Assembly: GCA_027339205.1 (NCBI GenBank)
Contig: DAHWOV010000080.1
Span: 1 to 36,172 of the forward strand
Length of the DNA stretch: 36,172 bases
Direction of reading: 5' to 3'
Source: JAJYVT01 sp027339205
GTDB lineage: Bacteria; Actinomycetota; Acidimicrobiia; Acidimicrobiales; RAAP-2
Positions 16,591 to 24,675 of this stretch are shown here, piece after piece. Position 1 is the stretch's first letter, and each line of letters opens with the position of its first letter. The position numbers and the translations under genes were made by a program. The notes below the pieces were generated by a model. It was given only the letters and a program-made list of their open reading frames with translations. It searched no databases and was not told the DNA's origin.

Positions 16591-17229
16591 GTGGACGTCG
16601 GGCTCTCGAGCCGGGGCAGGTACGTCGTCAAGGCGGCGGTCTTTCTCGCCGCCGCGTACCGGTCGGGGCGGCACCGGACCCGGCGGGAGGTCTCCGACGC
16701 GATGGGGCTGCCTCCGACGTTCGTGCCCCAGGTCATGAGCGACCTGGCCCGTGCGGGGCTCGTCGTCTCGGCCCCCGGCCTCGGCGGGGGCTATCGGCTC
16801 GCGCGCCCCCCGGAGCTGGTCAGCCTCTTGGAGGTGGTCGAGGCGGGAGAAGGCCCGCTCGATGCCGGGAACGTCGAGCCGAGTCCGCTGGCCACCGGTG
16901 CCGGGCTCCCGCTCTTGGTGCGCAACGAGGCGAGCACGCGCGTGCGGAGCGTGCTCGGGGCCACGACGCTCGCTCAGCTGGTCGGACTCGGCGACGCGCG
17001 TGCACAGCCTGTCGCGCCCCTGCCCTGCGGCGTCCTCGCGGTCCGCAGTCCGAGCAGCTCAGGAGTGACGCGCGCCGGCGTGGCCGGGATCGAAGAGATC
17101 CATGAGCAGCTCGTCGCAGAGGAGGTCGTCGAGCGAGACCGAGACCGGGTCGGGGTGCCTGCGTCCCCGCACGGTGGAGACGGCCGCCGCGGCGAAGAGC
17201 GCGGCGTAGACGACGACGGCGAGCAATGA
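16591..17229 (+). CDS. Rrf2-family regulator without Fe-S cysteines
   Basis: 212 residues as an open frame. Residues 1-~135 are Rrf2-like: LSSRGRYVVKAAVFLAAAY, the recognition region MGLPPTFVPQVMSDLARAGL, then GLGGGYRLARPPELVSLLEVVEAGEG. It aligns by eye with the other Rrf2 protein in the window, but the cysteine cluster is missing. It therefore may sense something else or work as a partner. The last ~70 residues run antisense across a small membrane-protein gene and look like read-through of a non-coding strand, so the functional protein may end functionally near residue 135. It begins with GTG, apparently leaderless. Confidence 0.75.
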   Translation: MDVGLSSRGRYVVKAAVFLAAAYRSGRHRTRREVSDAMGLPPTFVPQVMSDLARAGLVVSAPGLGGGYRLARPPELVSLLEVVEAGEGPLDAGNVEPSPLATGAGLPLLVRNEASTRVRSVLGATTLAQLVGLGDARAQPVAPLPCGVLAVRSPSSSGVTRAGVAGIEEIHEQLVAEEVVERDRDRVGVPASPHGGDGRRGEERGVDDDGEQ

Positions 17230-17271
17230 CACCGCCACCAACGCCGCGCCCAACGCGAGGATCGATCCCAC
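17059..17271 (-). CDS. Small single-span membrane protein
   Basis: 70 residues from a GTG. One strong membrane helix (residues ~3-32, ILALGAALVAVSLLAVVVYA onward) is followed by a basic segment (VRGRRHP) and an acidic tail (SLDDLLCDELLMDLFD). The positive-inside rule puts the tail in the cytosol. A longer frame back to 17463 exists but its extra part is low-quality. The gene overlaps the 3' end of the Rrf2 gene on the other strand by about 170 bases and starts about 40 bases from the response regulator start. Function unknown. The acidic tail could bind a neighbouring regulator or kinase (inference). Confidence 0.55.
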   Translation of the reverse strand: MGSILALGAALVAVSLLAVVVYAALFAAAAVSTVRGRRHPDPVSVSLDDLLCDELLMDLFDPGHAGARHS

Positions 17272-17312
17272 GCCACCAGCTTGAGCCGGCGCAGGCCAGA
17301 GGAGAACCCCGA

Positions 17313-18062
17313 GTGCCGCTCCGTGCTGTTGCGGGAGGGATCGGAGCCCCCCGTGGTTCCACGGATCCCCACGAGACCGGCGAGCCGGCGCCACCCGCCG
17401 CCCGGCGGCCGGTTCGCATCGTGATCGTCGAAGATCACGCGCTCGTGCGGGAAGGCACTGCACAGCTGCTCGAGGCGCACGCCGACCTGCAAGTGGCAGG
17501 CGCGTGCGCGACCGCAGAGGAGGGTCTCGAGCTCGTCTCGCGCCTCATCCCCGACGTCGCCCTCGTCGACGTGAGCCTCCCGGGCGCGAGCGGGCTCGCG
17601 CTCGCGCGGGAGATCACGCGTCGCCAGCAGCCCACCCGAGTGCTGGTCGTGAGCGCATACGACGACCACGCCTATGTGACCGAGGCACTCGAGATCGGCG
17701 TCGGCGGCTACCTGCTCAAGACGGCGTCCGCGCGAGAGCTGGTCGAGGCCGTCCGCCTGGTGGCCGAAGGCGTGTTCGTCCTCGACGGTGCGCTCGCGAC
17801 CAGGCTCAGCCGAAGGCATGACCATGCACCCGCCCGTCGCGGCCCCGAGGTGCTGACTGCGAGGGAGGCCGAGGTCTTCGCGCTCGTCGCGCAGGGACGC
17901 TCCAACAAGCAGATAGCGGCTGAGCTCTCCCTGGGCCTTCGCACGGTCGAGTCCCATGTCTCGAGCCTGCTCGCGAAGCTCGGTGCCACCTCGCGCACCG
18001 AGGCCGTCGCCAACACGCTACGGGCAGCACGTCACGACGATGTCGAGCGTCTCCGCGTCTGA
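17313..18062 (+). CDS. NarL/FixJ-type response regulator
   Basis: 249 residues. The receiver domain starts RIVIVEDHALVREG, with phosphoacceptor Asp86 in VALVDVSLPG and the conserved Lys in GGYLLKTASARE. The C-terminal LuxR-type helix-turn-helix has LTAREAEVFALVAQGRSNKQIAAELSL and TVESHVSSLLAKLG. I choose the GTG at 17313 because AGAGGAGAA sits directly upstream; an in-frame ATG at 17226 lacks support and overlaps the Rrf2 frame. The gene overlaps the sensor kinase start by 23 bases, so the pair forms one unit. Targets are unknown. Confidence 0.93.
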   Translation: MPLRAVAGGIGAPRGSTDPHETGEPAPPAARRPVRIVIVEDHALVREGTAQLLEAHADLQVAGACATAEEGLELVSRLIPDVALVDVSLPGASGLALAREITRRQQPTRVLVVSAYDDHAYVTEALEIGVGGYLLKTASARELVEAVRLVAEGVFVLDGALATRLSRRHDHAPARRGPEVLTAREAEVFALVAQGRSNKQIAAELSLGLRTVESHVSSLLAKLGATSRTEAVANTLRAARHDDVERLRV

Positions 18063-19551
18063 GCCGGCGCCGGCAGATGACGGCAGTGCCGCTGGCGTGA
18101 TCCGCCGAGCGCTCCACCCTCCGCTGCACGACCGCGGCTTCTGGGGGGTGCAGGCGGTGGTCGTGCTGCTCGCAGGGCTGCACTTCCTGATCGATCTCCG
18201 CTCCTCGGCGGAGGGCGGCTCCTTCCCTGGCGGGATCCCCGTGGCGTTGCTGATCGTCCCGGTGGGCTATGCCGCCCTGCGTTGGGGACTCAGCGGCTCG
18301 GCGCTCACCGCGGCGTTCGCCACCGTGCTGTGGCTGCCAGATCTCCTGCTCCCCGTCGACAAGGGGCACGCGCCCTCCGACGTGGTCAACCTCGTCCTGG
18401 TGGACGCCGTGGCGCTCGTCTTCGGCCAACGGATCGAGGCTGAGCGCCGCGCGCACGCCCGCGTGGAGCAGGCGACGCTCGCGCGCCTGTACGCCGAAGC
18501 GGGCTTTCGTCAGCTCTTCGAGGCGAACCGAGCACCCATCCTCGTGGTCGACGCGGCGGGCAACGTCCGCGGCGCCAATCCGGCGGCGACGGCGGCGTTC
18601 GGCGAGGGGACGCTCGGCGCGCGCGCGAGCGCGCTGGCGGGAAGCGACGCACCCGTCGAGACCCTCCACGGGCAGGTGGTCAGCGCGCACGACGGCCACG
18701 ACTACCGGGTGGCGTACGTCACGCTGCCCGAAGGTGGCGACAGCGCGGCACAGCTCGTGTTCGAAGACGTGACCGAAGAGCGCAGTCAGTCCCGCCGGGC
18801 GGCCCAGCGGCGCGCGCGCATGATCGCGGCAGAAGAGGAGCAGCGCCGTCGGCTGGCGCGCGAGCTGCACGACGAGCTGCTGCAGCTCCTGCTCCACCTC
18901 GCGAGGAAGCTCGAGGCGCTGCGCGAGTCCCCCGGCATGCTCCCCGACGTCCTGTCGAGCCTCGACGACGCACGGGTCCGCTCCCTCCAGGCAGCGACGC
19001 GCCTTCGCGCGCTGGCACGCGACCTGCGACCGCCGTCGCTCGACCACCTCGGGTTGGTGGCTGCGCTCTCGGGGTTCCTCGCCGAGGTGGAAGAGGAGAG
19101 CGGTCTCCCCGTCGAGCTCACCGTGGCGGGAGCGGCGCGCCGGCTCGCTCCCGACGTCGAGCTGGGGGTCTTCCGGATCGTCCAAGAAGCGGTGCGCAAT
19201 GCCGTCGGCCATGGCCGGCCACGCCGGGTGGACGTCACAGTGGAGCTCGGTGCCGAGCGGCTCGAGGTCCGGGTGAGCGACGACGGTGCGGGGTTCGACG
19301 CACGCGCGCTGCAAGCGGACGCCCAGTCCGCGCACCTCGGCCTCGTCGGCATGTCGGAGCGGGCGGGTCTCCTCGGAGGAACCCTCGAGGTGGACAGCGA
19401 GCCGGGGGGCGGGACCGTCGTGCACGCGTCCATACCCCTCAGCACAGCCGCGGGGGACGGGTCGGGGGGCCTGCACGAGATCGCCGAGGCGCGCCGGCCT
19501 GGGACGCTCGCCGAGGCCGACCTCCCAGCGCTGCCTCGCGCGCTGCCCTGA
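18040..19551 (+). CDS. NarL-family sensor histidine kinase with N-terminal membrane domain and PAS
   Basis: 503 residues from the ATG at 18040. Residues ~25-130 hold about four hydrophobic segments of a membrane sensor region (VQAVVVLLAGLHFLI, IPVALLIVPVGYAAL, ALTAAFATVLWLPDLLL, VVNLVLVDAVALVFG). A PAS-like segment follows (FRQLFEANRAPILVVDAAGN). The dimerisation/phosphotransfer helix is HisKA_3 type with His277 in RRLARELHDELLQ. The ATPase domain has the N box (VQEAVRNAVGHG), DDGAGFD and GLVGMSERAGLLGG. It phosphorylates the overlapping response regulator. The signal is not evident; no haem or Fe-S motif is seen. Confidence 0.93.
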   Translation: MSSVSASEPAPADDGSAAGVIRRALHPPLHDRGFWGVQAVVVLLAGLHFLIDLRSSAEGGSFPGGIPVALLIVPVGYAALRWGLSGSALTAAFATVLWLPDLLLPVDKGHAPSDVVNLVLVDAVALVFGQRIEAERRAHARVEQATLARLYAEAGFRQLFEANRAPILVVDAAGNVRGANPAATAAFGEGTLGARASALAGSDAPVETLHGQVVSAHDGHDYRVAYVTLPEGGDSAAQLVFEDVTEERSQSRRAAQRRARMIAAEEEQRRRLARELHDELLQLLLHLARKLEALRESPGMLPDVLSSLDDARVRSLQAATRLRALARDLRPPSLDHLGLVAALSGFLAEVEEESGLPVELTVAGAARRLAPDVELGVFRIVQEAVRNAVGHGRPRRVDVTVELGAERLEVRVSDDGAGFDARALQADAQSAHLGLVGMSERAGLLGGTLEVDSEPGGGTVVHASIPLSTAAGDGSGGLHEIAEARRPGTLAEADLPALPRALP

Positions 19552-19605
19552 GCCAGGCGCAATCCTGCCGCCGCCGGTGCGGGACGGACCGGCGCAGGGT
19601 TGCAC

Positions 19606-19657
19606 ACGCCGTCTCCCGCGCCGTCACTCCGACGCCGTCTCTCGCGTCGTCACTCCC
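19606..19657. repeat. 26-bp near-perfect tandem duplication before the transporter gene
   Basis: Two copies (19606-19631, 19632-19657) of a unit starting ACGCCGTCTC and containing CGTCACTCC, differing at three positions. A partial third copy (GCGCCGTCC) follows. It lies about 80 bases before the transporter ATG. Confidence 0.8.
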
Positions 19658-19734
19658 GCGCCGTCCTGAGAGAAGCTGACAAGATCCAAGGAGACCGCCG
19701 AACCGGTCGTCGATGGCTGCGAGGAGCCCGACCG

Positions 19735-21603
19735 ATGGACCACACCGACTCGACGGGCGCCGCCACCCCCGAGCCGACCACTCCCGGGCCAACCACCCCC
19801 CCGCTGTCCACCCCTCCTGCTGGAGCGCAGGCACAGGACGCGGGCGCAGAGGAGATCACCAGCCTTGAAGGGATCCCCGCTCTCTCCCTCGACGCGATCA
19901 GCTCTGTCGCCTACGGCCCCGAAGCGATGCTCGTGGTGCTGGCAAGTGCCGGGGCGGGCGCCCTCGCCAAGATCGAGCCGATCACCGTCGCCATCGTCGT
20001 GCTCCTCATGATCCTGGTCTTCTCGTACCGACAAGTGATCCGCGCCTATCCCGACGGCGGCGGCTGCTACGCCGTGTCCAAGGCCAATCTCGGTTGCCGC
20101 GCGAGCCTGCTGGCGGGGGCGGCTCTCGTCGTGGACTACGTGCTCACCGTGGCCGTGTCGATCGCAGCCGGCGTGGCTGCGCTGGTGTCGGCCTTTCCCG
20201 GGCTCGCCCCCGACAGCCTCCCGATCGCGCTCGGGATCCTGGTGGTGCTGACCGCGTTCAACCTGCGGGGCCTGGCGACGAGCGCCCGGGCGCTCCTGCT
20301 CCCGACGGCGGTGTTCGTCGTCGGGATCTACGTCGTGATCGTGGCGGGGCTGCTGCGCTCGCACCCGATGGCCGGCGCGAGGATCCACGTCGCCGTCCCC
20401 ACTGCGGCCGCCGCGGTCGGAGTGCTGCTCATCTTGAAAGCCTTCGCGGCGGGGTGCAGCGCGCTCACCGGGGTGGAGGCCATCGCCAACGACGTGCCCG
20501 CCTTCCGGGAGCCCAGGGTGCGCCGCGCGATGCGGACCGAGGTGCTCTTGGGCGGGATCCTGGGCACGATGCTGCTCGGGCTGTCGGTTCTCACGGTCCG
20601 CTTCCACATCGCCCCGGAGGCCTCCCAGACGGTGCTCAGCGAGATCACCGGGGCATCAGTCGGACGGGGCGCGGTCTACTACGTGGTCGACCTGGCGACC
20701 ACCGCCATCCTGGCGATCGCCGCCAATACCTCCTTCGGCGGCCTGCCGGTCCTCGCCAGCCTGCTCGCCCGGGACAACCTCCTCCCGCACGTCTTCGCGC
20801 TGCGCGGGGACCGCCCCGTCTACCGCTACGGCGTGGTGGTCCTCGCGGTCTTGGCAGCGGCCCTGCTCGTCGCTGTCGACGTCGATACGAACGCCCTCAT
20901 CCCGCTCTTCGCCATCGGCGTGTTCACCGGCTTCACCCTTTCCCAGACCGGGCTCGTCCGCCACTGGCACCGCGAGCGGCCGAGGCACTGGGGGGCGCGG
21001 GCGGCGCTCAACGGCCTCGGAGCGGCGATGACCGGGGTGGCGACGGTCATCTTCGTCGTCACCAAGTTCACCTCCGGTGCCTGGGTCGTCGTGATCGCCG
21101 TTCCGGCCCTGATCCTGCTGTACACCCGCATCGACGCCTACTACCGCGACGTCGCCACCGAGATCCGCCTGGGCGAGGTGCCCCCCAAGCCGAGGACGGA
21201 GCGGAGCCTCGTGATCGTGACCGTCGCAGCGGTGTCGGCCGTGACCGAGCACGCGCTGACGACGGCGCGCTCGCTGGGCGATGACGTCGTGGCCGTGAGC
21301 GTGCAGTTCGACGAAGACCGGGCCCGGGCCCTCCGGGCCGACTGGGACCGCTGGAGCCCCGACGTGGCGCTCGTCGTGCTGCAGTCGCGCACGCGCTCGG
21401 TCACCAAGCCCATGGTCGCCTACTTGAACGCGCTCCAAGGTGAGGCGCACGCCCAGGTCCTCGTCCTCATCCCCGAAGTGGAGCCGAAAAGGCTTCGCCA
21501 CCAGTTCCTTCAGAACCAGCGGGGGATCCTCCTCGCCAACGCGCTGCGCCGCCACTGCGACGTGAGCGTCGCGAGGGTGCCCTTCCCGCTGTCCAGGGCG
21601 TAG
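19735..21603 (+). CDS. APC-superfamily permease with C-terminal cytosolic domain (KimA-like)
   Basis: 622 residues. After a Pro/Thr-rich leader (~45 residues) the sequence LPALSLDAISSVAYGPEAML begins an APC core of about twelve helices, including the unwound-helix motif SYRQVIRAYPDGGGCYAVSK and GVEAIANDVPAF. Residues ~490-622 form a cytosolic alpha/beta domain resembling universal-stress folds (SLVIVTVAAVSAVTEHALTT, VLVLIPEVEPKRLRHQFLQN). This domain order matches the KimA/YdaO potassium importer family, although amino-acid transport cannot be excluded. The start is the ATG at 19735 behind GAGGAG; the 45-residue upstream extension is repeat-derived. Confidence 0.87.
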   Translation: MDHTDSTGAATPEPTTPGPTTPPLSTPPAGAQAQDAGAEEITSLEGIPALSLDAISSVAYGPEAMLVVLASAGAGALAKIEPITVAIVVLLMILVFSYRQVIRAYPDGGGCYAVSKANLGCRASLLAGAALVVDYVLTVAVSIAAGVAALVSAFPGLAPDSLPIALGILVVLTAFNLRGLATSARALLLPTAVFVVGIYVVIVAGLLRSHPMAGARIHVAVPTAAAAVGVLLILKAFAAGCSALTGVEAIANDVPAFREPRVRRAMRTEVLLGGILGTMLLGLSVLTVRFHIAPEASQTVLSEITGASVGRGAVYYVVDLATTAILAIAANTSFGGLPVLASLLARDNLLPHVFALRGDRPVYRYGVVVLAVLAAALLVAVDVDTNALIPLFAIGVFTGFTLSQTGLVRHWHRERPRHWGARAALNGLGAAMTGVATVIFVVTKFTSGAWVVVIAVPALILLYTRIDAYYRDVATEIRLGEVPPKPRTERSLVIVTVAAVSAVTEHALTTARSLGDDVVAVSVQFDEDRARALRADWDRWSPDVALVVLQSRTRSVTKPMVAYLNALQGEAHAQVLVLIPEVEPKRLRHQFLQNQRGILLANALRRHCDVSVARVPFPLSRA

Positions 21604-21651
21604 GCGCCCCGCCGGCTGACCGCGCGCCGCGCCGGCCTGGACGCTGCCGCA

Positions 21652-21690
21652 CCAGGGCACCAATGTACGTACATATTCGGCATACCCTGG
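21652..21690. promoter_or_regulatory. Nested palindromes in an AT-rich pocket between convergent genes
   Basis: CCAGGG (21652-21657) and CCCTGG (21685-21690) bracket a perfect 12-bp palindrome ATGTACGTACAT (21663-21674). The pocket is strikingly AT-rich for this genome. It could be a bidirectional terminator hairpin or an operator. GntR/HutC-type regulators bind GTAC-rich dyads and a GntR gene ends 29 bases away. Role unproven. Confidence 0.45.
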
Positions 21691-21718
21691 CTCGCCTCCC
21701 CCGCTCGGCCGGTCAGCC

Positions 21719-22480
21719 TCATGCACCGCTGTGGGTTCGCTCGAAGCCGCTGTCGAGCTTGGTCGCCGCCCATCGGGTGACGAAGGAGAACCGGTCGGCC
21801 CGGATGATCCCGTGGCGCCACTCGACGGGCCCCTCGGGGGTGCTCGCCAGGCGCTCGATGGCGAAGGCGGGCTGGCGGGCGTCGAGATCGAGCAGGTTGC
21901 GCTGGGTGCGGTCGGGCAGGACGGGTCGGATCCGCTCCCACCCGCTCGTGAGGCGGAAGCCGCAGTGCTGGGCGAGCTGCTCGTAGAGGGCCGTGTGGGT
22001 GAAGTCGACGCCGAGGAGCGGTCTGCACGCACGCGCGGGCATCCACGAGCAGTCGAGAGCGACCGGCTCGCCGTCGGCGAGGCGGATCCGCTCGAGGTAG
22101 ACCAGGGACTCCCCGGGGCACTGCAGCATCGCAGCGGCCTTGTCGTCCTGGCGCTCCTCGAGGGAGCGGACGATGCTCCGCTGGACGGCTCCGGCGTCCT
22201 CGATGGAGCGGTACAGGCTGTAGAGGGTGCCGAGCGGCTGCTCGATGGCCGGCTTGGTGAGGAACGACCCCTGACCGCGCCGGCGCTCCAGCAGACCGGC
22301 GGCTTGGAGGTGGCGCACCGCTTCCCTGGCAGTGTGGCGGCTCACCTTGTAGCGCTTGACGAGCTCGACGTCGGCAGGGAAGCGGTCGACGAACTCGCCG
22401 GCGTCGAGGCGACGGCGCAGGTCTGCGAGGACCTGCTCCCACAGGGGGGTCCGGCGAGGTCGTTCGCCCAGGTCGGTCAC
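21719..22480 (-). CDS. GntR-family (HutC subfamily) transcriptional regulator
   Basis: 253 residues from a GTG. The winged-helix DNA-binding domain covers about residues 10-80: LWEQVLADLRRRLDAGEF, FPADVELVKRYKVSRHTARE, and the wing LERRRGQGSFL. The C-terminal effector domain is UTRA-like (residues ~100-245, QCPGESLVYLERIRLADGEP, TSGWERIRPVLPD, VEWRHGIIRADRFSFV). It is divergent from the sulfide oxidoreductase remnant and likely controls the sulfur genes and itself (inference from context). The frame can be extended upstream 33 residues, but that would cross the shared promoter region, so the shorter start is preferred. Confidence 0.88.
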   Translation of the reverse strand: MTDLGERPRRTPLWEQVLADLRRRLDAGEFVDRFPADVELVKRYKVSRHTAREAVRHLQAAGLLERRRGQGSFLTKPAIEQPLGTLYSLYRSIEDAGAVQRSIVRSLEERQDDKAAAMLQCPGESLVYLERIRLADGEPVALDCSWMPARACRPLLGVDFTHTALYEQLAQHCGFRLTSGWERIRPVLPDRTQRNLLDLDARQPAFAIERLASTPEGPVEWRHGIIRADRFSFVTRWAATKLDSGFERTHSGA

Positions 22481-22505
22481 ACCTCGAGTATTGCGCGCGA
22501 GAGCG

Positions 22506-22535
22506 TTGACAGAGCCCCCTTGTCCGGACTTAAGT
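22506..22535 (+). promoter_or_regulatory. Candidate promoter with palindrome in the spacer
   Basis: TTGACA (22506-22511) is a perfect -35. After 18 bases comes TTAAGT (22530-22535), a poor -10. The 8-bp palindrome GTCCGGAC (22522-22529) fills the spacer and is a plausible operator for the divergent GntR protein. It would drive the sulfide oxidoreductase remnant and possibly the genes beyond. Confidence 0.4.
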
Positions 22536-22577
22536 GTCTCGACGGAGAGACGTCGCCGCTCAGGGGGGATCACGAAC

Positions 22578-23193
22578 ATGGCCGCTGTGACCGCACATCA
22601 CCGTATCGTCATCGTCGGCGGGGGGAGCGCCGGGCTCTCCGTGGCCGCACGGCTGCGCCGGGCCGGCGAGCGCGACGTCGCCGTCATCGAGCCCTCCGAG
22701 GTGCACTACTACCAGCCGTTGTGGACGCTCGTCGGCGGAGGCCTCGCGCCACTCGGACGCTCTGCCCGGCCCGAGGCGGCGGTGATGCCCGCTGGGGTGA
22801 CCTGGGTGAGAGACCGCGCGGTCGAGATCGACCCCGATGCCAAGACGGTCGCCACGGCAGTCAGGGGCACGGTCGGCTACGACTTCCGACGCCGGATCCT
22901 CGCCCAACTCCAAGACGGGCGCCGCCGTCCGCAAGCAGGTGCCCGTGGTCGTGGAGAACCTGCAAGCCGTGATGGAAGGCCGGGAGCCGACCGCTCTCTA
23001 CGACGGTTACGCTTCGTGCCCGCTCACCACCGCCCGCAACAAGATGCTGCTCGCCGAGTTCGACTACACGATGAAGCCGCGTCCGACGCTGCCGCTGATC
23101 GACACGCAGAAGGAGCACTATGACATGGGGATGCTCAAGCGGTACGGGCCGCCGCTCCTGTACTGGCACTCCATGCTGAAGGGCCTCGCCTGA
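22578..23193 (+). pseudogene. sqr: Sulfide:quinone oxidoreductase, internally deleted and frameshifted
   Basis: The first ~102 residues, starting at the ATG (RIVIVGGGSAGLSVAARL, VHYYQPLWTLVGGG), are the FAD-binding N-terminus of a type II (SQOR-like) enzyme. After VGYD the frame becomes meaningless. In the frame one base later the sequence continues PNSKTGAAVRKQVPVVVENL, then YDGYASCPLTT, ending HSMLKGLA at 23193, which is the normal C-terminus of the same family. About 200 central residues, including the catalytic cysteine region and the second dinucleotide domain, are missing at a junction near 22880-22890. The remnant cannot oxidise sulfide. The enzyme would normally transfer electrons from sulfide to quinone. 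An assembly collapse is the alternative to real decay. Confidence 0.87.
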
Positions 23194-23220
23194 GCGCTCC
23201 TGCATCCCCATCGACGCCGG

Positions 23221-23252
23221 CAAAGCAACGGCCAGCAAAAGCAACGGCCAGC
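23221..23252. repeat. 16-bp tandem duplication
   Basis: AAAGCAACGGCCAGC-type unit in two copies (23221-23236, 23237-23252), identical except for the first base, between the oxidoreductase remnant and the dioxygenase gene, ending 26 bases before the latter's ATG. Confidence 0.85.
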
Positions 23253-23278
23253 ACGCAACGAAAGGAAGCGCACGCACG

Positions 23279-24634
23279 ATGGTCGACGTCGTCACGATCA
23301 CGACCCCGAGCCTTGGTGACCGCAGCTACCTTGCTCACGACGGCGAGGTGGCAGTCGTCATCGACCCTCAGAGGGACATCGAGCGGTTCCTCGAGGCGGC
23401 CGACGCCGCCGGCACGCGGATCACCCACGTCTTCGAGACCCACCTCCACAACGACTACGTGAGCGGCGGCCTTGCGCTCGCCGAGGCCACCGGCGCCACC
23501 TACGTCCTCCCCGCGGCGGCCGACGTCGAGTTCCCGCGGACGCCGGCAGGGGACGGGGACCGCTTCGAGGCGGGCCGCCTCGCCCTCGTCGCGCTCTCGA
23601 CCCCCGGGCACACTCCGCACCACGTGGCCTACGCGCTGAGCGAGGCGGGCCGCGCTGCCTCGGCCGTCTTCACCGGTGGGTCGATGCTCTTCGGCGCCGT
23701 CGGGCGGACCGACCTCGTGAGCGAGGCGCAGACCGACGAGCTCACCCGTGCCCAGTACCACTCGGTCCGTCGCCTCGCCAGAGAGCTGCCCGGTGACGCG
23801 GTGGTGCTCCCGACCCACGGGTTCGGCAGCTTCTGCTCGGCGACGCCGACGACCGGAGAGTCCTCCACCATCGCCGAGCAACGAACCGAGAACCTGGCGC
23901 TCATCACCGAGGACGAGGACGAGTTCGTCGAGCGCCTCGTCGCCGGCCTCGGCGCCTACCCCCGCTACTACGCACAGATGGGACCGGCCAACCGCCGCGG
24001 CGCCCGGCCGCCGTCGGTCGAGCCGCCGAGACGGCTCGACGCCCAGGCGTTGCGCCAGCGGATCGACGCCGGGGAGTGGGTGGTCGACCTGCGCCGCCGC
24101 TACGCGTTCGCTCGTCACCATGTCGCAGGGACCATCTCGGTGCAGCTCGACGACAGCTTCGCCACGCTCCTCGGCTGGGCCAAGCGCTGGGAGACGCCGC
24201 TCGTCCTCATCGGCGACTCTCCCCAAGAGGTGGCCGACGCCCGCCTGGAGCTGTCCCGCATCGGCATCGACGAGTTGGCGGGCGCGGCCACCGGTCCCAC
24301 CGACGAGCTTGCGGCGGGAAGGATCTCGAGCTACCCGGTCGCGACCTTCGATGGGCTGGGTACGGTCCTCGGGAGAGCGGGAGTCGTGGTGCTGGACGTC
24401 CGCCGTCCCGATGAGTGGCATGAGGGCCACCTCGCTGGCGCCGTCCACGTCCCCTTCTGGGAGCTCGAAGCCCGACTGGACGAGGTGCCCGCAGGCGAAG
24501 TCTGGGTGCACTGCGCCGGCGGCTACCGTGCGGCGATCGCAGCGTCGATCCTCGATCGCGCCGGGCGCCACGTGGTGCTCGTCGACGACGACTGGAGCAA
24601 GGCGGCAGTCCTCGAGCTGCCGATGGCCGGCTGA
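23279..24634 (+). CDS. Persulfide dioxygenase-type MBL-fold protein with two rhodanese domains
   Basis: 451 residues. Residues 1-~240 are a metallo-beta-lactamase fold of the ETHE1/CstB type: THLHNDYVSGG (His55, His57, Asp59), STPGHTPHHVAY, TGGSMLFGAVGRTDL and LPTHGFGSFC. These supply the mononuclear iron ligands for oxidising persulfides to sulfite. Residues ~255-345 are a rhodanese-like domain without an active cysteine. Residues ~350-448 are a second rhodanese with the active loop HCAGGYR (Cys412). The architecture matches CstB-like proteins, which handle sulfane sulfur and persulfide. It follows the sulfide oxidoreductase remnant by 85 bases and has AAAGGAAG before its ATG. Confidence 0.92.
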   Translation: MVDVVTITTPSLGDRSYLAHDGEVAVVIDPQRDIERFLEAADAAGTRITHVFETHLHNDYVSGGLALAEATGATYVLPAAADVEFPRTPAGDGDRFEAGRLALVALSTPGHTPHHVAYALSEAGRAASAVFTGGSMLFGAVGRTDLVSEAQTDELTRAQYHSVRRLARELPGDAVVLPTHGFGSFCSATPTTGESSTIAEQRTENLALITEDEDEFVERLVAGLGAYPRYYAQMGPANRRGARPPSVEPPRRLDAQALRQRIDAGEWVVDLRRRYAFARHHVAGTISVQLDDSFATLLGWAKRWETPLVLIGDSPQEVADARLELSRIGIDELAGAATGPTDELAAGRISSYPVATFDGLGTVLGRAGVVVLDVRRPDEWHEGHLAGAVHVPFWELEARLDEVPAGEVWVHCAGGYRAAIAASILDRAGRHVVLVDDDWSKAAVLELPMAG

Positions 24635-24675
24635 GCCGGTGCCTCCGAGGCCCCGCCGGCGCTCGCCCGCGCTCA

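Noticed and set aside
17806..19605. A 599-codon minus-strand frame
   Set aside because: Antisense shadow of the histidine kinase, whose H-box and ATPase motifs are intact.
22578..23123. The 22578 frame as a short intact oxidoreductase
   Set aside because: After VGYD the translation turns Arg/Ala/Gly-rich, while the genuine C-terminus lies in another frame, so the gene is broken.
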